64,000 nt of DNA from Mesorhizobium sp. (GCF_004963255.1 NZ_SUGA01000009.1:1-64000); one strand, 5' to 3'; numbered from the stretch's first letter, positions 28,085-37,996 are shown. The notes: generated by a model not told the origin, from the letters alone. Numbers and translations are program-made.

Positions 28085-29068
28085 ATGGCGCGTGTCATTT
28101 CGGTCGAAATGGAGCGATTTCCGATCGCCGGCACCTTCACCATTTCGCGCGGATCCAAAACCGAGGCCGAAGTCATCACCGTAACGATCGCTGACGGGGG
28201 ACGTTCCGGGCGCGGCGAATGCGTGCCCTACAAGCGCTACGGCGAGACCATGGACGGTGTATATGCCGCAATCAAGACGATGCGCGACCAGATCGCTGGC
28301 GGCATCGACCGGACCGCTCTGCTCGCTGCCATGGCCGCGGGCGCCGCGCGAAACGCCATAGATTGCGCGCTGTGGGATCTGGAAGCCAAGCTGACCGGCA
28401 CACCCGTGGCGGCAGCGATCGGCGTCCTTCCGCCCAAGCCGCTGCAAACCGCCTACACGCTGTCGCTTGCCGAACCGGAAGCCATGGCCGCGCAGGCGCG
28501 CGCCAATGCCGCGCGGCCCTTGCTCAAGGTCAAGATCGGCGGCGACAACGACATGGCGCGGATTCGCGCGGTGACGGAGGCCGCCCCCGAAAGCCGCATC
28601 ATCCTCGATGCCAATGAGGGCTGGACGGACCAAAATGTCGAGGCGAACCTGGCCTTCTCCGCTCAGCACGGTGTCGCGCTCGTCGAACAGCCGCTGCCGG
28701 CGGGCAAGGATGACATCCTGCGCCGGATCGCGCATCCGGTGCCGATCTGCGCCGACGAAAGCGTGCATGCGGCAAAGGACCTCGACGCGCTGGTCGGTCT
28801 CTACGACGCCGTCAACATCAAGCTCGACAAATCCGGCGGCCTGACCGAGGCGTTGAGATTGCGCGACCGTGCCCGCGATCTCGGCTTCGGCATCATGGTG
28901 GGCTGCATGGTTGGCACCTCGCTCGCCATGGCGCCGGCGGTCTTGCTGGCGCAGGATGCCGACTTCGTCGACCTCGATGGCCCGCTGCTTCTCGCACGCG
29001 ATCGCGAGCCCGGCCTCGTCTACCAGGGATCGCTGGTTTCACCCCCCGACAGCGAGCTTTGGGGCTGA
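28085..29068 (+). CDS. Dipeptide epimerase (L-Ala-D/L-Glu epimerase type, enolase superfamily)
   Basis: The 327-residue protein has the muconate-lactonizing subgroup residues: KxK in LLKVKIGG, metal ligands in LDANEGW, VEQPLP and ADES, and the second base in KLDKSGG. The N-terminal capping domain has ERFPIAGTFTISRG, typical of the Ala-Glu epimerases used in murein-peptide recycling. It is divergent from the Mla operon; its 3' end overlaps the convergent MFS gene by 30 bases. Confidence 0.87.
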   Translation: MARVISVEMERFPIAGTFTISRGSKTEAEVITVTIADGGRSGRGECVPYKRYGETMDGVYAAIKTMRDQIAGGIDRTALLAAMAAGAARNAIDCALWDLEAKLTGTPVAAAIGVLPPKPLQTAYTLSLAEPEAMAAQARANAARPLLKVKIGGDNDMARIRAVTEAAPESRIILDANEGWTDQNVEANLAFSAQHGVALVEQPLPAGKDDILRRIAHPVPICADESVHAAKDLDALVGLYDAVNIKLDKSGGLTEALRLRDRARDLGFGIMVGCMVGTSLAMAPAVLLAQDADFVDLDGPLLLARDREPGLVYQGSLVSPPDSELWG

Positions 29069-30253
29069 GCGCGCGGCAAGACCGATCAGCGCCATGCCGA
29101 CGATCGCGATCGGGATCATCGCCCAGAAACCGTCAACGCCCAAGCGGTCGTAAAGCGGGCCGGAAGCGAGCGTCACCGCCGCCATGAAGAAGCCGTTGAA
29201 GAAATAGGCGATGCCTTGCGCCGCGCCCGTGCGCTCCTCGGAAACCGTCTCGCCGATCATCTTCTGCAGGCCGATCAACACCATGGCGACCGAGACCGAA
29301 TGCAGCGACTGGACCAGGAAGAAGCCGCCGACGCCAAGCCCGAGCGGCCAGACGAGCGGAAAGGCGATCCAGCGCACGATCGAGCCGATGCCGGCGATCA
29401 CCATCACCTTGACCACCGAGACCGACGAAAAAATGCGGTTGAAAAACAGGAACATGCCGACCTCGGAAACCACGCCCCAGGCCCATAGCAGGCCGACGAC
29501 GGAATCGCCGATGCCGATCGACTTCCAGTAGATCGACACGAAGCCGTAGAGAAAGGCGTGGCTGGCGGTGATGACGCCGACACCGAGCGTGAAATAGAGG
29601 AAATAGGCGTTGAACAGGCTGGGCGCCTTATGCTGGATCTCGGTGGCCGACAGCGGCGAGGCCTTGCGCGGCCGCCCCATGCGCGGTGCCGCCAACGCCG
29701 CCACCAGGGCCGCGCCGAGCGCCACGAAGATGATCACCGGAACCGCCTGCGGGCCGGTGGCCGCCAGGATGAATCCGCCCGCGACATTGGCGCAGAGATA
29801 AGAGATCGAACCCCATTTGCGCATCGCCGTGTAATTCGAGCCGAAGCGCCGCACACCCGACAGCGCCAGCGAATCGGCCATCGGCGAATGCGGCGTCCAG
29901 ACGATGGTGAGCAGCAGCGACACGGCAAGAACGATCGCGTAGGTGGCCGGCAGGAAATAGCCCGCCGAGACGGCCATCGAGGCCGCGACCAGCGCGATAT
30001 AGACATTGGCGCGGTCCTTCGCCCGGTCGGCAAGCGCTGTCAGCATTGGTGTCGTCACCACCCGCAGGAACATCGGCGCCGCCAGGATGACGGCGATCTG
30101 CTCGGCATGAAACCCCTTCGCCTGCAGCCAGAGCGGAAAGTAAGGCAGATGCGTGCCCTGCGACACGAACAAGGTGGCGAAGATCAGGCTGATGCGCAGT
30201 TCGAAATGGCTGGGCTTGATGCGTTGTTCGGGCGAGAGCGGCGGCAGCGACAT
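29039..30253 (-). CDS. MFS transporter of the PPP/HcaT (MFS_1-like) family
   Basis: The 404-residue protein has about 12 hydrophobic helices. The early block LIFATLFVSQGTHLPYFPLWLQAKG is the hallmark of the phenylpropionate:H+ symporter-like family (I note it in parts; its substrate in rhizobia is unproven). The ATG at 30253 has a gga site 8 bases upstream; a TTG lies at 30265. It is convergent with the epimerase gene. Confidence 0.83.
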   Translation of the reverse strand: MSLPPLSPEQRIKPSHFELRISLIFATLFVSQGTHLPYFPLWLQAKGFHAEQIAVILAAPMFLRVVTTPMLTALADRAKDRANVYIALVAASMAVSAGYFLPATYAIVLAVSLLLTIVWTPHSPMADSLALSGVRRFGSNYTAMRKWGSISYLCANVAGGFILAATGPQAVPVIIFVALGAALVAALAAPRMGRPRKASPLSATEIQHKAPSLFNAYFLYFTLGVGVITASHAFLYGFVSIYWKSIGIGDSVVGLLWAWGVVSEVGMFLFFNRIFSSVSVVKVMVIAGIGSIVRWIAFPLVWPLGLGVGGFFLVQSLHSVSVAMVLIGLQKMIGETVSEERTGAAQGIAYFFNGFFMAAVTLASGPLYDRLGVDGFWAMIPIAIVGMALIGLAARSAPKLAVGG

Positions 30254-30462
30254 GAATCGATCCAATTACGCTGCAATCGACGGACTGCAACGCGTTTCGA
30301 TCCCTAACATGCGGCAAGGCAGGGCGGAACTGCCTGGACCAATCGATCAAGGGCAAAGCTGTTGAAGACCGCGTCCGGCATGAAATATGCCGCGCTTCGG
30401 CTTCAATGAACAACGCGCGCAAAGGGGCTCGAACCGCGCCAATCCCTGACTGGCAGGCGCGT

Positions 30463-31293
30463 TCACGCTGCTCGCGCCGCCCTGCCCTTGAGGTCGATGA
30501 TGTCGACCGGAACCAGCACGTCCTTGCCGGCTGAGGATTCGGGCAGCACATGCGCCCAGGTCAGGATTTCCATGCGGCCGTCGAAGTGCTCGACCACCGC
30601 CGTGCAGCTTTCCACCCAGTCGCCGGTATTGATGTACTGCACGTCACCGTAGCTTTCGATGGCGGCATGGTGGATGTGGCCGCAGATCACGCCGTCGACA
30701 TGCGAGCGCCGCGCTTCCTCGGAAAGCACGGTCTGGAACGAGCCGATGAAGTTCACCGCCTTTTTCACCTTGACCTTGGCCCAGGACGAGAACGACCAGT
30801 AAGGCAGGCCGAGCAGATGGCGCAGCTTCGTCACCACGCGGTTGATCAGCATCGCCGTGTCATAGGCATAGTCGCCGAGATAAGCGAGCCAGCGCTGGTT
30901 ATGCACCACCGTGTCGAACTGGTCGCCATGGATGATCAGCAGGCGCCGGCCGTCGGCGGTTTCGTGGATGGCGCGGTCGGCGACGACGATGCCGCCGAAA
31001 TGCACGCCCTGGAACTGGCGGGCGAATTCGTCGTGATTGCCGGCGATATAGGTGATCGAGGCGCCCTTGCGTGCCTTGCGCAGCAGCTTCTGCACGACGT
31101 CATTGTGGCTCTGCGGCCAGTGCCAGCTGCGGCGCAGCCGCCAGCCGTCGACGATATCGCCGACCAGATAGATGATCTCGGCGTCGTGATGGCGCAGGAA
31201 GTCGATCAGGAAATCGGCCTTGGCCGCTTTCGAGCCGAGATGCACGTCAGAAATGAACAGGGCGCGGAAAGTGCGGGGCTCTGGGGCTGACAT
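30463..31293 (-). CDS. LpxH-like metallophosphoesterase (UDP-2,3-diacylglucosamine diphosphatase family)
   Basis: The 276-residue protein carries the calcineurin-type metal motifs DVHLG, GDIVDGW, GNHDE, a late GHIHHA and a NTGDWVES block. PGAP-type annotation calls this family UDP-2,3-diacylglucosamine diphosphatase, but rhizobia usually have LpxI for that step, so the true substrate is uncertain. It is divergent from the SDR gene. The ATG at 31293 is favoured over an upstream GTG. Confidence 0.8.
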   Translation of the reverse strand: MSAPEPRTFRALFISDVHLGSKAAKADFLIDFLRHHDAEIIYLVGDIVDGWRLRRSWHWPQSHNDVVQKLLRKARKGASITYIAGNHDEFARQFQGVHFGGIVVADRAIHETADGRRLLIIHGDQFDTVVHNQRWLAYLGDYAYDTAMLINRVVTKLRHLLGLPYWSFSSWAKVKVKKAVNFIGSFQTVLSEEARRSHVDGVICGHIHHAAIESYGDVQYINTGDWVESCTAVVEHFDGRMEILTWAHVLPESSAGKDVLVPVDIIDLKGRAARAA

Positions 31294-31416
31294 CGCGATT
31301 TTACCCTTTGCTTTCACGTGCCTATGCCCCGATTCATGCAACAACCGTATGACGGTTGCGGTTGGTCCAGCCCAGGCGCTAGCTTGGCGCCGCCAAAGCA
31401 TCAGGAGAAAATCACC

Positions 31417-32196
31417 ATGGATCTCGGCATTCGCGGCAAGAAGGCCATCGTCTGCGCCTCGAGCAAGGGGCTTGGAAAAGGTTGCGCCATGGCGCTGGCC
31501 GAGGCCGGCGTCGACCTCGTCGTCAACGGCCGCAACGCCGAGCTTCTGGCCAGGACCGCGCAAGAGATCCGCGACAAATTCGGCGTCAAGGTGATCGAAG
31601 TTGCCGGCGACGTGTCGAAACCCGAGGTGCAGAAGGCGATCCTTGCCGCCTGTCCCGACCCGGACATCCTGGTCAACAACAATGGCGGCCCGCCGCTGCG
31701 CGATTTCCGCGAGCTCGACCGCGCCAAGATCCTCGAGGGCGTTACGCAGAACATGGTCACACCCATCGAGCTCATCCAGGCGGTGATCGACGGCATGGCC
31801 AAGCGCGGCTTCGGCCGCATCGTCAACATCACCTCGCTGTCGGTCTATGTGCCGATCCCCGGGCTCGACCTGTCTTCCGGCGCCCGCGCCGGCCTGACCT
31901 CGTTCCTGGCCGGCGTGGCGCGCACGGTGATCGACCGCAACGTCACCATCAACAGCCTGCTGCCCGGCAAGCTGGACACCGACCGGTTGCGCGGCCCGCA
32001 TGAGGCAGGCACGCAGGAAGACCCGGCCGCGGCAGCCGCGCGCAAGGCCCGCATCAGCGCCGACGTGCCGGCGAAACGTCTCGGCACGCCCGAGGAATTC
32101 GGCCAGATCTGCGCCTTTCTCTGTTCGGTCCATGCCGGCTACCTTACCGGCCAGAACATCCCGGTCGATGGCGGCCTCTACGTCAGCGCGTTCTGA
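31417..32196 (+). CDS. SDR-family oxidoreductase, atypical (BKR-like)
   Basis: The 259-residue Rossmann protein has ASSKGLGKG as its cofactor loop, the NNNGGPP block and a C-terminal GYLTGQNIPVDGG. The active-site Ser is present (NITSLS), but the usual YxxxK is replaced by SSGARAG, so the catalytic Tyr and Lys are missing. A BKR-like SDR subgroup with an imperfect catalytic tetrad is known. An aggag site precedes the ATG at 31417. Confidence 0.85.
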   Translation: MDLGIRGKKAIVCASSKGLGKGCAMALAEAGVDLVVNGRNAELLARTAQEIRDKFGVKVIEVAGDVSKPEVQKAILAACPDPDILVNNNGGPPLRDFRELDRAKILEGVTQNMVTPIELIQAVIDGMAKRGFGRIVNITSLSVYVPIPGLDLSSGARAGLTSFLAGVARTVIDRNVTINSLLPGKLDTDRLRGPHEAGTQEDPAAAAARKARISADVPAKRLGTPEEFGQICAFLCSVHAGYLTGQNIPVDGGLYVSAF

Positions 32197-32346
32197 GCAT
32201 CGCCTGAAGCTCTCCAGCCAACCAGCTGGAATCGGTAGACTATTTCCGCTCCGGCATTGTGAAGCCGGAGCCTGCGATTTGCGGTCGCGAAAAATCGCGG
32301 GCGCATGCTAAAAGGCTCCAAACCAGTATCGCAGGGAGGGGCCGCA

Positions 32347-34671
32347 ATGGACGGCGAGAACAAGAAAACGGCCCGGTCGGACCTCGACGAGGCCGCCCTC
32401 TTCTTCCACAAGCACCCGAAGCCGGGAAAGCTCGAGATCCAGGCGACCAAGCCGCTCGGCAACCAGCGCGACCTGGCGCTTGCCTATTCGCCGGGCGTGG
32501 CCGCGCCCTGCCTCGAGATCCGCGACGATCCCGCCACCGCCGCCGACTACACCGCGCGCGCTAATCTCGTCGGCGTCGTTTCCAACGGCTCCGCCGTGCT
32601 CGGGCTCGGCAATATCGGCCCGCTCGCCTCCAAGCCGGTGATGGAAGGCAAGGCGGTGCTGTTCAAGAAATTCGCCGGCATCGACGTCTTCGACATCGAG
32701 ATCGACGCGCCCGAGATCGACCGCATGGTCGAGACCGTGGCGGCGCTCGAGCCGACCTTCGGCGGCATCAACCTCGAAGACATCAAGGCGCCGGAATGCT
32801 TCGAGGTCGAGGAGCGGCTGAAGGCCCGCATGGGCATTCCGGTTTTCCACGACGACCAGCACGGCACGGCGATCATCGTCGCCGCCGCGGTGCTCAACGG
32901 GCTGGAACTGGCCGGCAAGGCGATTTCCGACATCAAGATCGTCACTTCCGGCGCGGGCGCCGCAGCACTTGCCTGCCTCAACCTTCTGGTCTCGCTTGGC
33001 GCCAAGGTGGAAAACATCTGGGTCACCGACCGTTTCGGCGTCGCCTACAGGGGCCGCGTCGAGGAGATGGACCGCTGGAAAGACCCCTATGTGAAGGACA
33101 CCGAGGCGCGCACGCTGGCCGATGTGATTTCCGGCGCCGACGTCTTTCTCGGCCTCTCCGCCGCCGGCGTGCTGAAGCCCGAGCTCTTGCAGCACATGGC
33201 GCCGAAGCCGCTGATCCTGGCTTTGGCCAATCCCAATCCCGAGATCATGCCGGAAGCGGCGCGGGCCGCCCGGCCGGACGCCATGATCTGCACCGGGCGC
33301 TCGGATTTCCCCAATCAAGTCAACAACGTGTTGTGCTTTCCTTACATCTTCCGCGGCGCGCTCGATTGCGGCGCCAGCGCCATCAATGAGGAGATGAAAA
33401 TGGCGGCGGTGCGGGCGATCGCCGCCCTTGCCCGCGAGGAGCCTTCGGACGTCGCCGCCCGCGCCTATTCCGGCGAGACGCCGATGTTCGGCCCCGATTT
33501 CCTGATCCCCTCGCCCTTCGATCCGCGCCTTATCCTGCGCATCGCGCCGGCGGTGGCGAAGGCCGCCTGCGACACCGGCGTCGCGACGCGGCCGATCAGC
33601 GACTTCGCCGCCTATATCGACAAGCTCAACCGCTTCGTCTTCCGCTCCGGCCTGGTGATGAAGCCGGTGTTTTCCTCCGCCAAGGCTTCAAGCGCCAAGC
33701 GCGTTATCTATGCCGATGGCGAGGACGAGCGCGTTCTGCGCGCCGCCCAGGTGGTGCTGGAGGAAGGCATCGCCGAACCGACTTTGATCGGCCGCCCGCA
33801 TGTGGTGGAGGTCCGCCTGAAGCGTTACGGCCTGCGCATTCGTCCCGGCGTCGATTTCGCATTGATCAATCCGGAAGACGATCCGCGCTACCGCCATTAT
33901 GTCGACCTTTTGATCGAGCTCGCCGGCCGGCGCGGCGTGACGACGGAAGCCGCCCGCACCATGGTGCGCACCAACAATACGGTTATCGCGGCGCTCGCGC
34001 TGAAGCGTGGCGATGCGGATGCCATGATCTGCGGCCTCGAAGGTCGCTTCGAGCGGCATCTGCGCAATGTCTCGCTGATCATCGGGCCGCGCACCGGCGT
34101 CAAGGACCGCGATCTGTCGGCGCTCTCCATGCTGATTTCGCAGCGGGGCATCGTCTTTCTCACCGACACCTATGTCTCCATCGATCCGACGGCCGAGGAG
34201 ATCGCCGAGATGACCGTGCTGGCGGCCGAGGAAATCAGGCGTTTCGGCATGGAACCCAAGGCCGCCCTGCTCTCCTTCTCGGATTTCGGTTCGCGCGACG
34301 CGCCGAGCGCATTCAAGATGCGGCAAGCCGCGGCGATCCTGGCGCGTATCGCGCCCGACCTTGAATGCGACGGCGAGATGCATGCCGATACGGCGCTTTC
34401 GGAACATCTGCGCCAGCGCGTCTATCCGCATTCCAGGCTGACGGGCGAGGCCAATCTGCTGGTCTTCCCGAATCTCGATTCGGCCAACATCACGCTGACG
34501 GCGCTGGGCGCGATGATGGATGCGCTGCATGTCGGGCCGATCCTGCTCGGCACCGACAAGCCCGCCCATATATTGACGCCGTCAGTGACCTCGCGCGGCG
34601 TCGTCAACATGACCGCGCTGGCCGTTGTCGAGGCGGCGCACAAGGCGCAGGCGCTGATTGATGTGGATTGA
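32347..34671 (+). CDS. maeB: NADP-dependent malic enzyme with phosphotransacetylase-like domain
   Basis: The 774-residue protein has an N-terminal malic domain, an NAD(P)-binding domain (with [12 protein letters not shown] at about residue 197) and a C-terminal phosphotransacetylase-like domain (about 440-774), the MaeB plan. It decarboxylates malate to pyruvate and in rhizobia supplies NADPH or acetyl-CoA precursors. The acetyltransferase-like part is thought to be regulatory. The ATG at 32347 follows a gggaggggcc ribosome site. Confidence 0.93.
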   Translation: MDGENKKTARSDLDEAALFFHKHPKPGKLEIQATKPLGNQRDLALAYSPGVAAPCLEIRDDPATAADYTARANLVGVVSNGSAVLGLGNIGPLASKPVMEGKAVLFKKFAGIDVFDIEIDAPEIDRMVETVAALEPTFGGINLEDIKAPECFEVEERLKARMGIPVFHDDQHGTAIIVAAAVLNGLELAGKAISDIKIVTSGAGAAALACLNLLVSLGAKVENIWVTDRFGVAYRGRVEEMDRWKDPYVKDTEARTLADVISGADVFLGLSAAGVLKPELLQHMAPKPLILALANPNPEIMPEAARAARPDAMICTGRSDFPNQVNNVLCFPYIFRGALDCGASAINEEMKMAAVRAIAALAREEPSDVAARAYSGETPMFGPDFLIPSPFDPRLILRIAPAVAKAACDTGVATRPISDFAAYIDKLNRFVFRSGLVMKPVFSSAKASSAKRVIYADGEDERVLRAAQVVLEEGIAEPTLIGRPHVVEVRLKRYGLRIRPGVDFALINPEDDPRYRHYVDLLIELAGRRGVTTEAARTMVRTNNTVIAALALKRGDADAMICGLEGRFERHLRNVSLIIGPRTGVKDRDLSALSMLISQRGIVFLTDTYVSIDPTAEEIAEMTVLAAEEIRRFGMEPKAALLSFSDFGSRDAPSAFKMRQAAAILARIAPDLECDGEMHADTALSEHLRQRVYPHSRLTGEANLLVFPNLDSANITLTALGAMMDALHVGPILLGTDKPAHILTPSVTSRGVVNMTALAVVEAAHKAQALIDVD

Positions 34672-34784
34672 AGGACATAGCGGCTTCTCGCCGAATTGCC
34701 CTTAGGCGCGGTCGCGCCGACTCTGGCATAGTCGGTTAACCACCGCGGCGTAGCTTCGGGGCGGTCGAGCGATTTGGGGTTCAG

Positions 34785-36011
34785 ATGAAAGGCGCGAGGT
34801 TGAAGCTGGCCCTCCTAGTGCCGCTGCTTGTAGCGCTTGCAGGCTCGGCTGTCGCCGTCACTCAATCCCAGGCGGCCTCGCGCACATGCAGGCAGCTCGA
34901 AGCCGAACTCGCGGCCGCGCGCGGCGGTGGCGGAGGCCCCGGCCTCGTCCGCAAATATGATGACGCCATCACGCGCCAGCGCGAGCAGCTTGCCAAGGCC
35001 CGCGGCCGGGCAAGCGATGCCGGCTGCGGCTTCACGCTGTTTTCGCGCAATGTCAGCCAGTGCGCCGCGATCAACGCCTCGATAGAGCGCATGAACGCCA
35101 ATCTCGACACGTTGCAGGCAAAGCGCGAGCGGCTTGCCGCCGGTGGCACGCGGCGCGACCGCAGTCGTATCCTGGCGGCGCTCGATGCCAACAACTGCCG
35201 CGACGACGAGATCGCGCCGCGACGCGCGCCGCTTCAGGAGGCTTCGCGCGACAATGGCGGCGGCAATCTGTTCGAGCAGCTTTTCGGCCGCCAGGACGAG
35301 CAGCTCGAAACGCCCGATGCCCCCGATATGCCGGACGCGTCGGACGTGCCGCTCGATGATCCGAGCGTGCGCAACATCCGCCGCGTCAATCAGCCGGACG
35401 GCATGGACCTGCCAAGGCTGGGCGGCGAGTTCCGCACCATGTGCGTACGCACCTGCGACGGCTATTTCTACCCGATGTCCAACGCCGTCTCCGTCGGCGA
35501 TTTCGAGCGCGACCAGAAGAATTGCGAATCGAGCTGCCCGGGCACCGAGATGCAGGTCTTCTATTCGCGTGGGATGGACGACGATTCGGGCTCGATGACC
35601 TCCTCGGTCACCGGTCAGCCCTACAGCGAGCTGTCGACCGCCTATCTCTACAAGCAGGCCAACTATTCGCGGCCGCCCACCTGCGGATGCAACGCGCAGG
35701 CCGACAATTTCACGATCATTGGCGGCAATCCGCCCAATCCCGAACAGTCGCAGCCGGAGAGCGGGATAGCGCCCTTCATCCCCGTGCCAGCGGTAAAGCC
35801 CGATCCGGGCGCCGATCCCGAAACACTCGCCAATGCCGAAGGCGGGCTCGACCAGGACGCGATCAAGCGGCTGACCACAAAGGTGCCGGTATCGCCGGTC
35901 TCGATGCTGCCGCCGGATCAGCGCAAGGTCAGGGTCGTCGGGCCAGCGTTCCTTCCCGACCCATCAGCGGCAATAGATCTGAAAGCTCCGGCCCCGAAGT
36001 CCGCCCCGTGA
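34785..36011 (+). CDS. DUF2865 domain secreted protein
   Basis: The 408-residue protein has a signal peptide (hydrophobic 7-26), a helical part (about 32-115) and a cysteine-rich DUF2865 region with [21 protein letters not shown] and CGCN. It is probably disulfide-bonded in the periplasm. Its function is unknown. Its last 83 bases overlap the end of gltX on the opposite strand, and both ends look conserved. Confidence 0.85.
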   Translation: MKGARLKLALLVPLLVALAGSAVAVTQSQAASRTCRQLEAELAAARGGGGGPGLVRKYDDAITRQREQLAKARGRASDAGCGFTLFSRNVSQCAAINASIERMNANLDTLQAKRERLAAGGTRRDRSRILAALDANNCRDDEIAPRRAPLQEASRDNGGGNLFEQLFGRQDEQLETPDAPDMPDASDVPLDDPSVRNIRRVNQPDGMDLPRLGGEFRTMCVRTCDGYFYPMSNAVSVGDFERDQKNCESSCPGTEMQVFYSRGMDDDSGSMTSSVTGQPYSELSTAYLYKQANYSRPPTCGCNAQADNFTIIGGNPPNPEQSQPESGIAPFIPVPAVKPDPGADPETLANAEGGLDQDAIKRLTTKVPVSPVSMLPPDQRKVRVVGPAFLPDPSAAIDLKAPAPKSAP

Positions 36012-37302
36012 GCGCCAGCCGCAGCGGCATGAACAGCGGCTTGCCCTTGCGCCCGGTTGCTTCCCTGATCTTGCCGGTCCAGTCCTTCCAGACCGTGCCG
36101 TTCCACGGCTCCTCGGGCAACACGTCAAACGCCTGATTGAGGAAGTCGCGGTCCTCGCCGGAAAACTCGGCCGGCTCCTGCGGGCCTTCGCTCAGGATGC
36201 GCCACCAGGCGACCGCATCCGACAGGCGGTCGAGATTGCCGCGCACCGCCAGCCAGAACGGCTCTGCCTTGTCGCCGGAAATGCCCAGCACCATCAGCCG
36301 GTCGCGCGCTTCCTCAAACGACATATGATGCATCAGCGCGCGGTTGAGCACGAGGAGCTCGTCCGGATCGAACTTGGAGGCGGACTTGGATGTCGCCGCC
36401 GGGTCGAAATGGCTGGCAAGCTCGTTGAGGTCGTGCGCGGCGGTGACATTCTCCGACGTGCCGACGAGCACGGCCAGCGACGCGACCGCCATCGGCTCGA
36501 TCCCGTCTTGGCGCAGGCTCTCGATCGACAGCGCGCCGGTCCGCTTCGACAGCCCCTCGCCCGTGGTCGTGGTGAGCAGGTTGTGGTGGCCGAAGACCGG
36601 CGGCTCGGCGCCGAGCGCCTTGAAGATGGCGATCTGCACGCCGGTGTTGGTGACATGGTCGTCGCCGCGGATGACATGGCTGACGCCCATCTCGATATCG
36701 TCGACCACCGAAGGCAGCGTGTAGAGATAGGTGCCGTCCTCGCGCACCAGGACAGGGTCCGACAGCGATGCGAGATCGACGGTCTCCTCGCCGCGCACCA
36801 AGTCGTTCCAATTCACGTCCGTGCGCTCCGGCTGCAGCGGATCGCTGGTGAAATTGGGCAAAAGGAAGCGCCAGTGCGGCTTGCGCCCGTCCGACTGGTA
36901 TTCGGCCACCTGCTCCGGCGTCAGCGTCAGCGCCTCGCGGCCATAGACCGGCGGCAGGCCCCGTGTGCGACGCACCTTGCGGCGCAGGTCGAGCTCTTCC
37001 GGCGTTTCGTAGCAGGCATAGAGCACGCGCGCCGCCTTCAGCCGCTCGACCGCAGCGTCGTAGATCTCGAAGCGGCGCGACTGGTACTCGGTGACATCCG
37101 GGAAGATGCCCAGCCAGTGCAGGTCGTAAAGGATGGAATCGGCATATTCCTGCTTCGAGCGGGCAATGTCGGTGTCGTCGAAGCGCTGGATGAAACGGCC
37201 CTTGTTGTTCATGGCGAAAAGCCAGTTGAACAGCGCGGTGCGCGCATTGCCGATATGGATGCGGCCGGTCGGCGATGGGGCGAAACGGACGGTGACTGTC
37301 AT
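35929..37302 (-). CDS. gltX: Glutamate--tRNA ligase (second type of rhizobia)
   Basis: The 457-residue class I synthetase has HIGN at residues 16-19 (HIGH motif) and EGLSKRTG as KMSKS. The end [12 protein letters not shown] is typical of the family. Many alphaproteobacteria have two GltX; the short RFDDTD form resembles the second one. It charges tRNA-Glu and possibly tRNA-Gln for later amidation. I chose the ATG at 37302 because it begins the family N-terminus. Confidence 0.93.
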   Translation of the reverse strand: MTVTVRFAPSPTGRIHIGNARTALFNWLFAMNNKGRFIQRFDDTDIARSKQEYADSILYDLHWLGIFPDVTEYQSRRFEIYDAAVERLKAARVLYACYETPEELDLRRKVRRTRGLPPVYGREALTLTPEQVAEYQSDGRKPHWRFLLPNFTSDPLQPERTDVNWNDLVRGEETVDLASLSDPVLVREDGTYLYTLPSVVDDIEMGVSHVIRGDDHVTNTGVQIAIFKALGAEPPVFGHHNLLTTTTGEGLSKRTGALSIESLRQDGIEPMAVASLAVLVGTSENVTAAHDLNELASHFDPAATSKSASKFDPDELLVLNRALMHHMSFEEARDRLMVLGISGDKAEPFWLAVRGNLDRLSDAVAWWRILSEGPQEPAEFSGEDRDFLNQAFDVLPEEPWNGTVWKDWTGKIREATGRKGKPLFMPLRLALTGRTSGPELSDLLPLMGREGTLARRP

Positions 37303-37468
37303 GAGCGGGGCGTAGCGGATGCTTTTGGCGTTGACAAGGCGCGCCTCCCCGCGCGAACGCAACAGATAGTGCAAGCCAGCTAAAATGAAAAGCCGAGGCC
37401 CGACACGCTTCGCGGCAGCCTGATAAACCGCGTCAAGTGCCCGGGGACCCGGGCTTCGCATGTCCCCG

Positions 37469-37477
37469 TTATCCACA
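37469..37477 (+). promoter_or_regulatory. Consensus DnaA box
   Basis: The nine bases ttatccaca match the strict DnaA box. It lies about 540 bases upstream of nrdJ and 167 bases upstream of the gltX start. DnaA controls ribonucleotide reductase genes in some bacteria; a single box is weak evidence. Confidence 0.4.
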
Positions 37478-37556
37478 TATGTGACACACAAGATGTTGGG
37501 GTCACAAAAGCTACAAAAACGAATCCTTGACGGGTCGGAACGAGTCGCTTTTTATA

Positions 37557-37611
37557 GGCCATGCGCTCCTGTTGCGGGCGTGACCGGAGAGTTTCGAGGC
37601 CGGTCTTTTTT
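37557..37611 (+). ncRNA. Possible small RNA or short leader with its own terminator
   Basis: A -35-like ttgacg (37527-37532) is followed after 17-18 bases by an AT-rich -10-like stretch (37550-37557). About 25 bases later a gaccgg/ccggtc hairpin (37582-37605) is followed by six T residues (37606-37611). This would give a transcript of about 55 bases, either a small RNA or an attenuated leader in front of nrdJ. No long open frame fits here. Confidence 0.25.
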
Positions 37612-37733
37612 CCCGGATTTTGTGCGTTTTGCCCGGATTTCCGCCTGTTCACGAGGCCGGCGGAAGCGTTGGGATCTTTGGGGTTTGGGTGGGCGAAAGG
37701 GAGAATTGTCGGCCTGGAAAAAATGATCTGTTA

Positions 37734-37749
37734 ACACTATATTTAGTGT
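37734..37749. promoter_or_regulatory. NrdR box upstream of nrdJ
   Basis: The 16 bases acactatatttagtgt have perfect 6-bp arms and match the NrdR consensus acaCwAtATaTwGtgt except for one central base. NrdR represses ribonucleotide reductase genes when dATP is high. It lies about 270 bases before the nrdJ start, ahead of the structured leader. Confidence 0.65.
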
Positions 37750-37780
37750 TTGCAGGCAGGCTCGACGCTAGATAATGTGA

Positions 37781-37987
37781 ACCTCCCTCCACGGAGGGAA
37801 TCGACAAAAGTTTCAGTTTAGGGACCCGCAAGGGTCGGCCTGCAGCCCGGGCAAAAGCCTGGGAAAGCGTTCTGCTGCCTGCGTGCCGGCGCCTGCGACG
37901 AGGAGAGTGTCGGCGCTGCTCGCAGTGCCGGCAAACGGCGGACTGCGCTTTTCGCCATGCGGGGCAGAAATCCCCAGGGAAAGGCGC
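37781..37987 (+). ncRNA. Structured nrdJ leader RNA (candidate cis-regulatory element)
   Basis: Five hairpins can be drawn: 37784-37799 (7 bp), 37823-37836 (5 bp closed by a GCAA tetraloop), 37846-37863 (7 bp with one G-U, AAAA loop), 37885-37932 (two 6-bp helices), and 37945-37987 (9 bp with one G-U enclosing a gggg/cccc hairpin). It ends 28 bases before the nrdJ ATG. An RNA motif associated with nrdJ genes has been described, and this may be it. There is no B12 box (gccactg), so a cobalamin riboswitch is unlikely. Confidence 0.5.
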
Positions 37988-37996
37988 TATATATAG
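37987..37996. promoter_or_regulatory. Second NrdR-like core next to the nrdJ ribosome site
   Basis: The palindrome ctatatatag matches the 10-base NrdR core exactly, though the flanks do not match. It may instead serve as a -10 region. It lies 8 bases before the gggac ribosome site. Confidence 0.35.

Noticed and set aside
32248..32271. Terminator of the SDR gene
   Set aside because: A perfect 8-bp hairpin is present 52 bases after the stop, but no T run follows on either strand, so I leave it as an unassigned hairpin.
37460..37726. 88-codon open frame upstream of nrdJ
   Set aside because: No ribosome site, no family resemblance, and it crosses the proposed terminator and regulatory sites.
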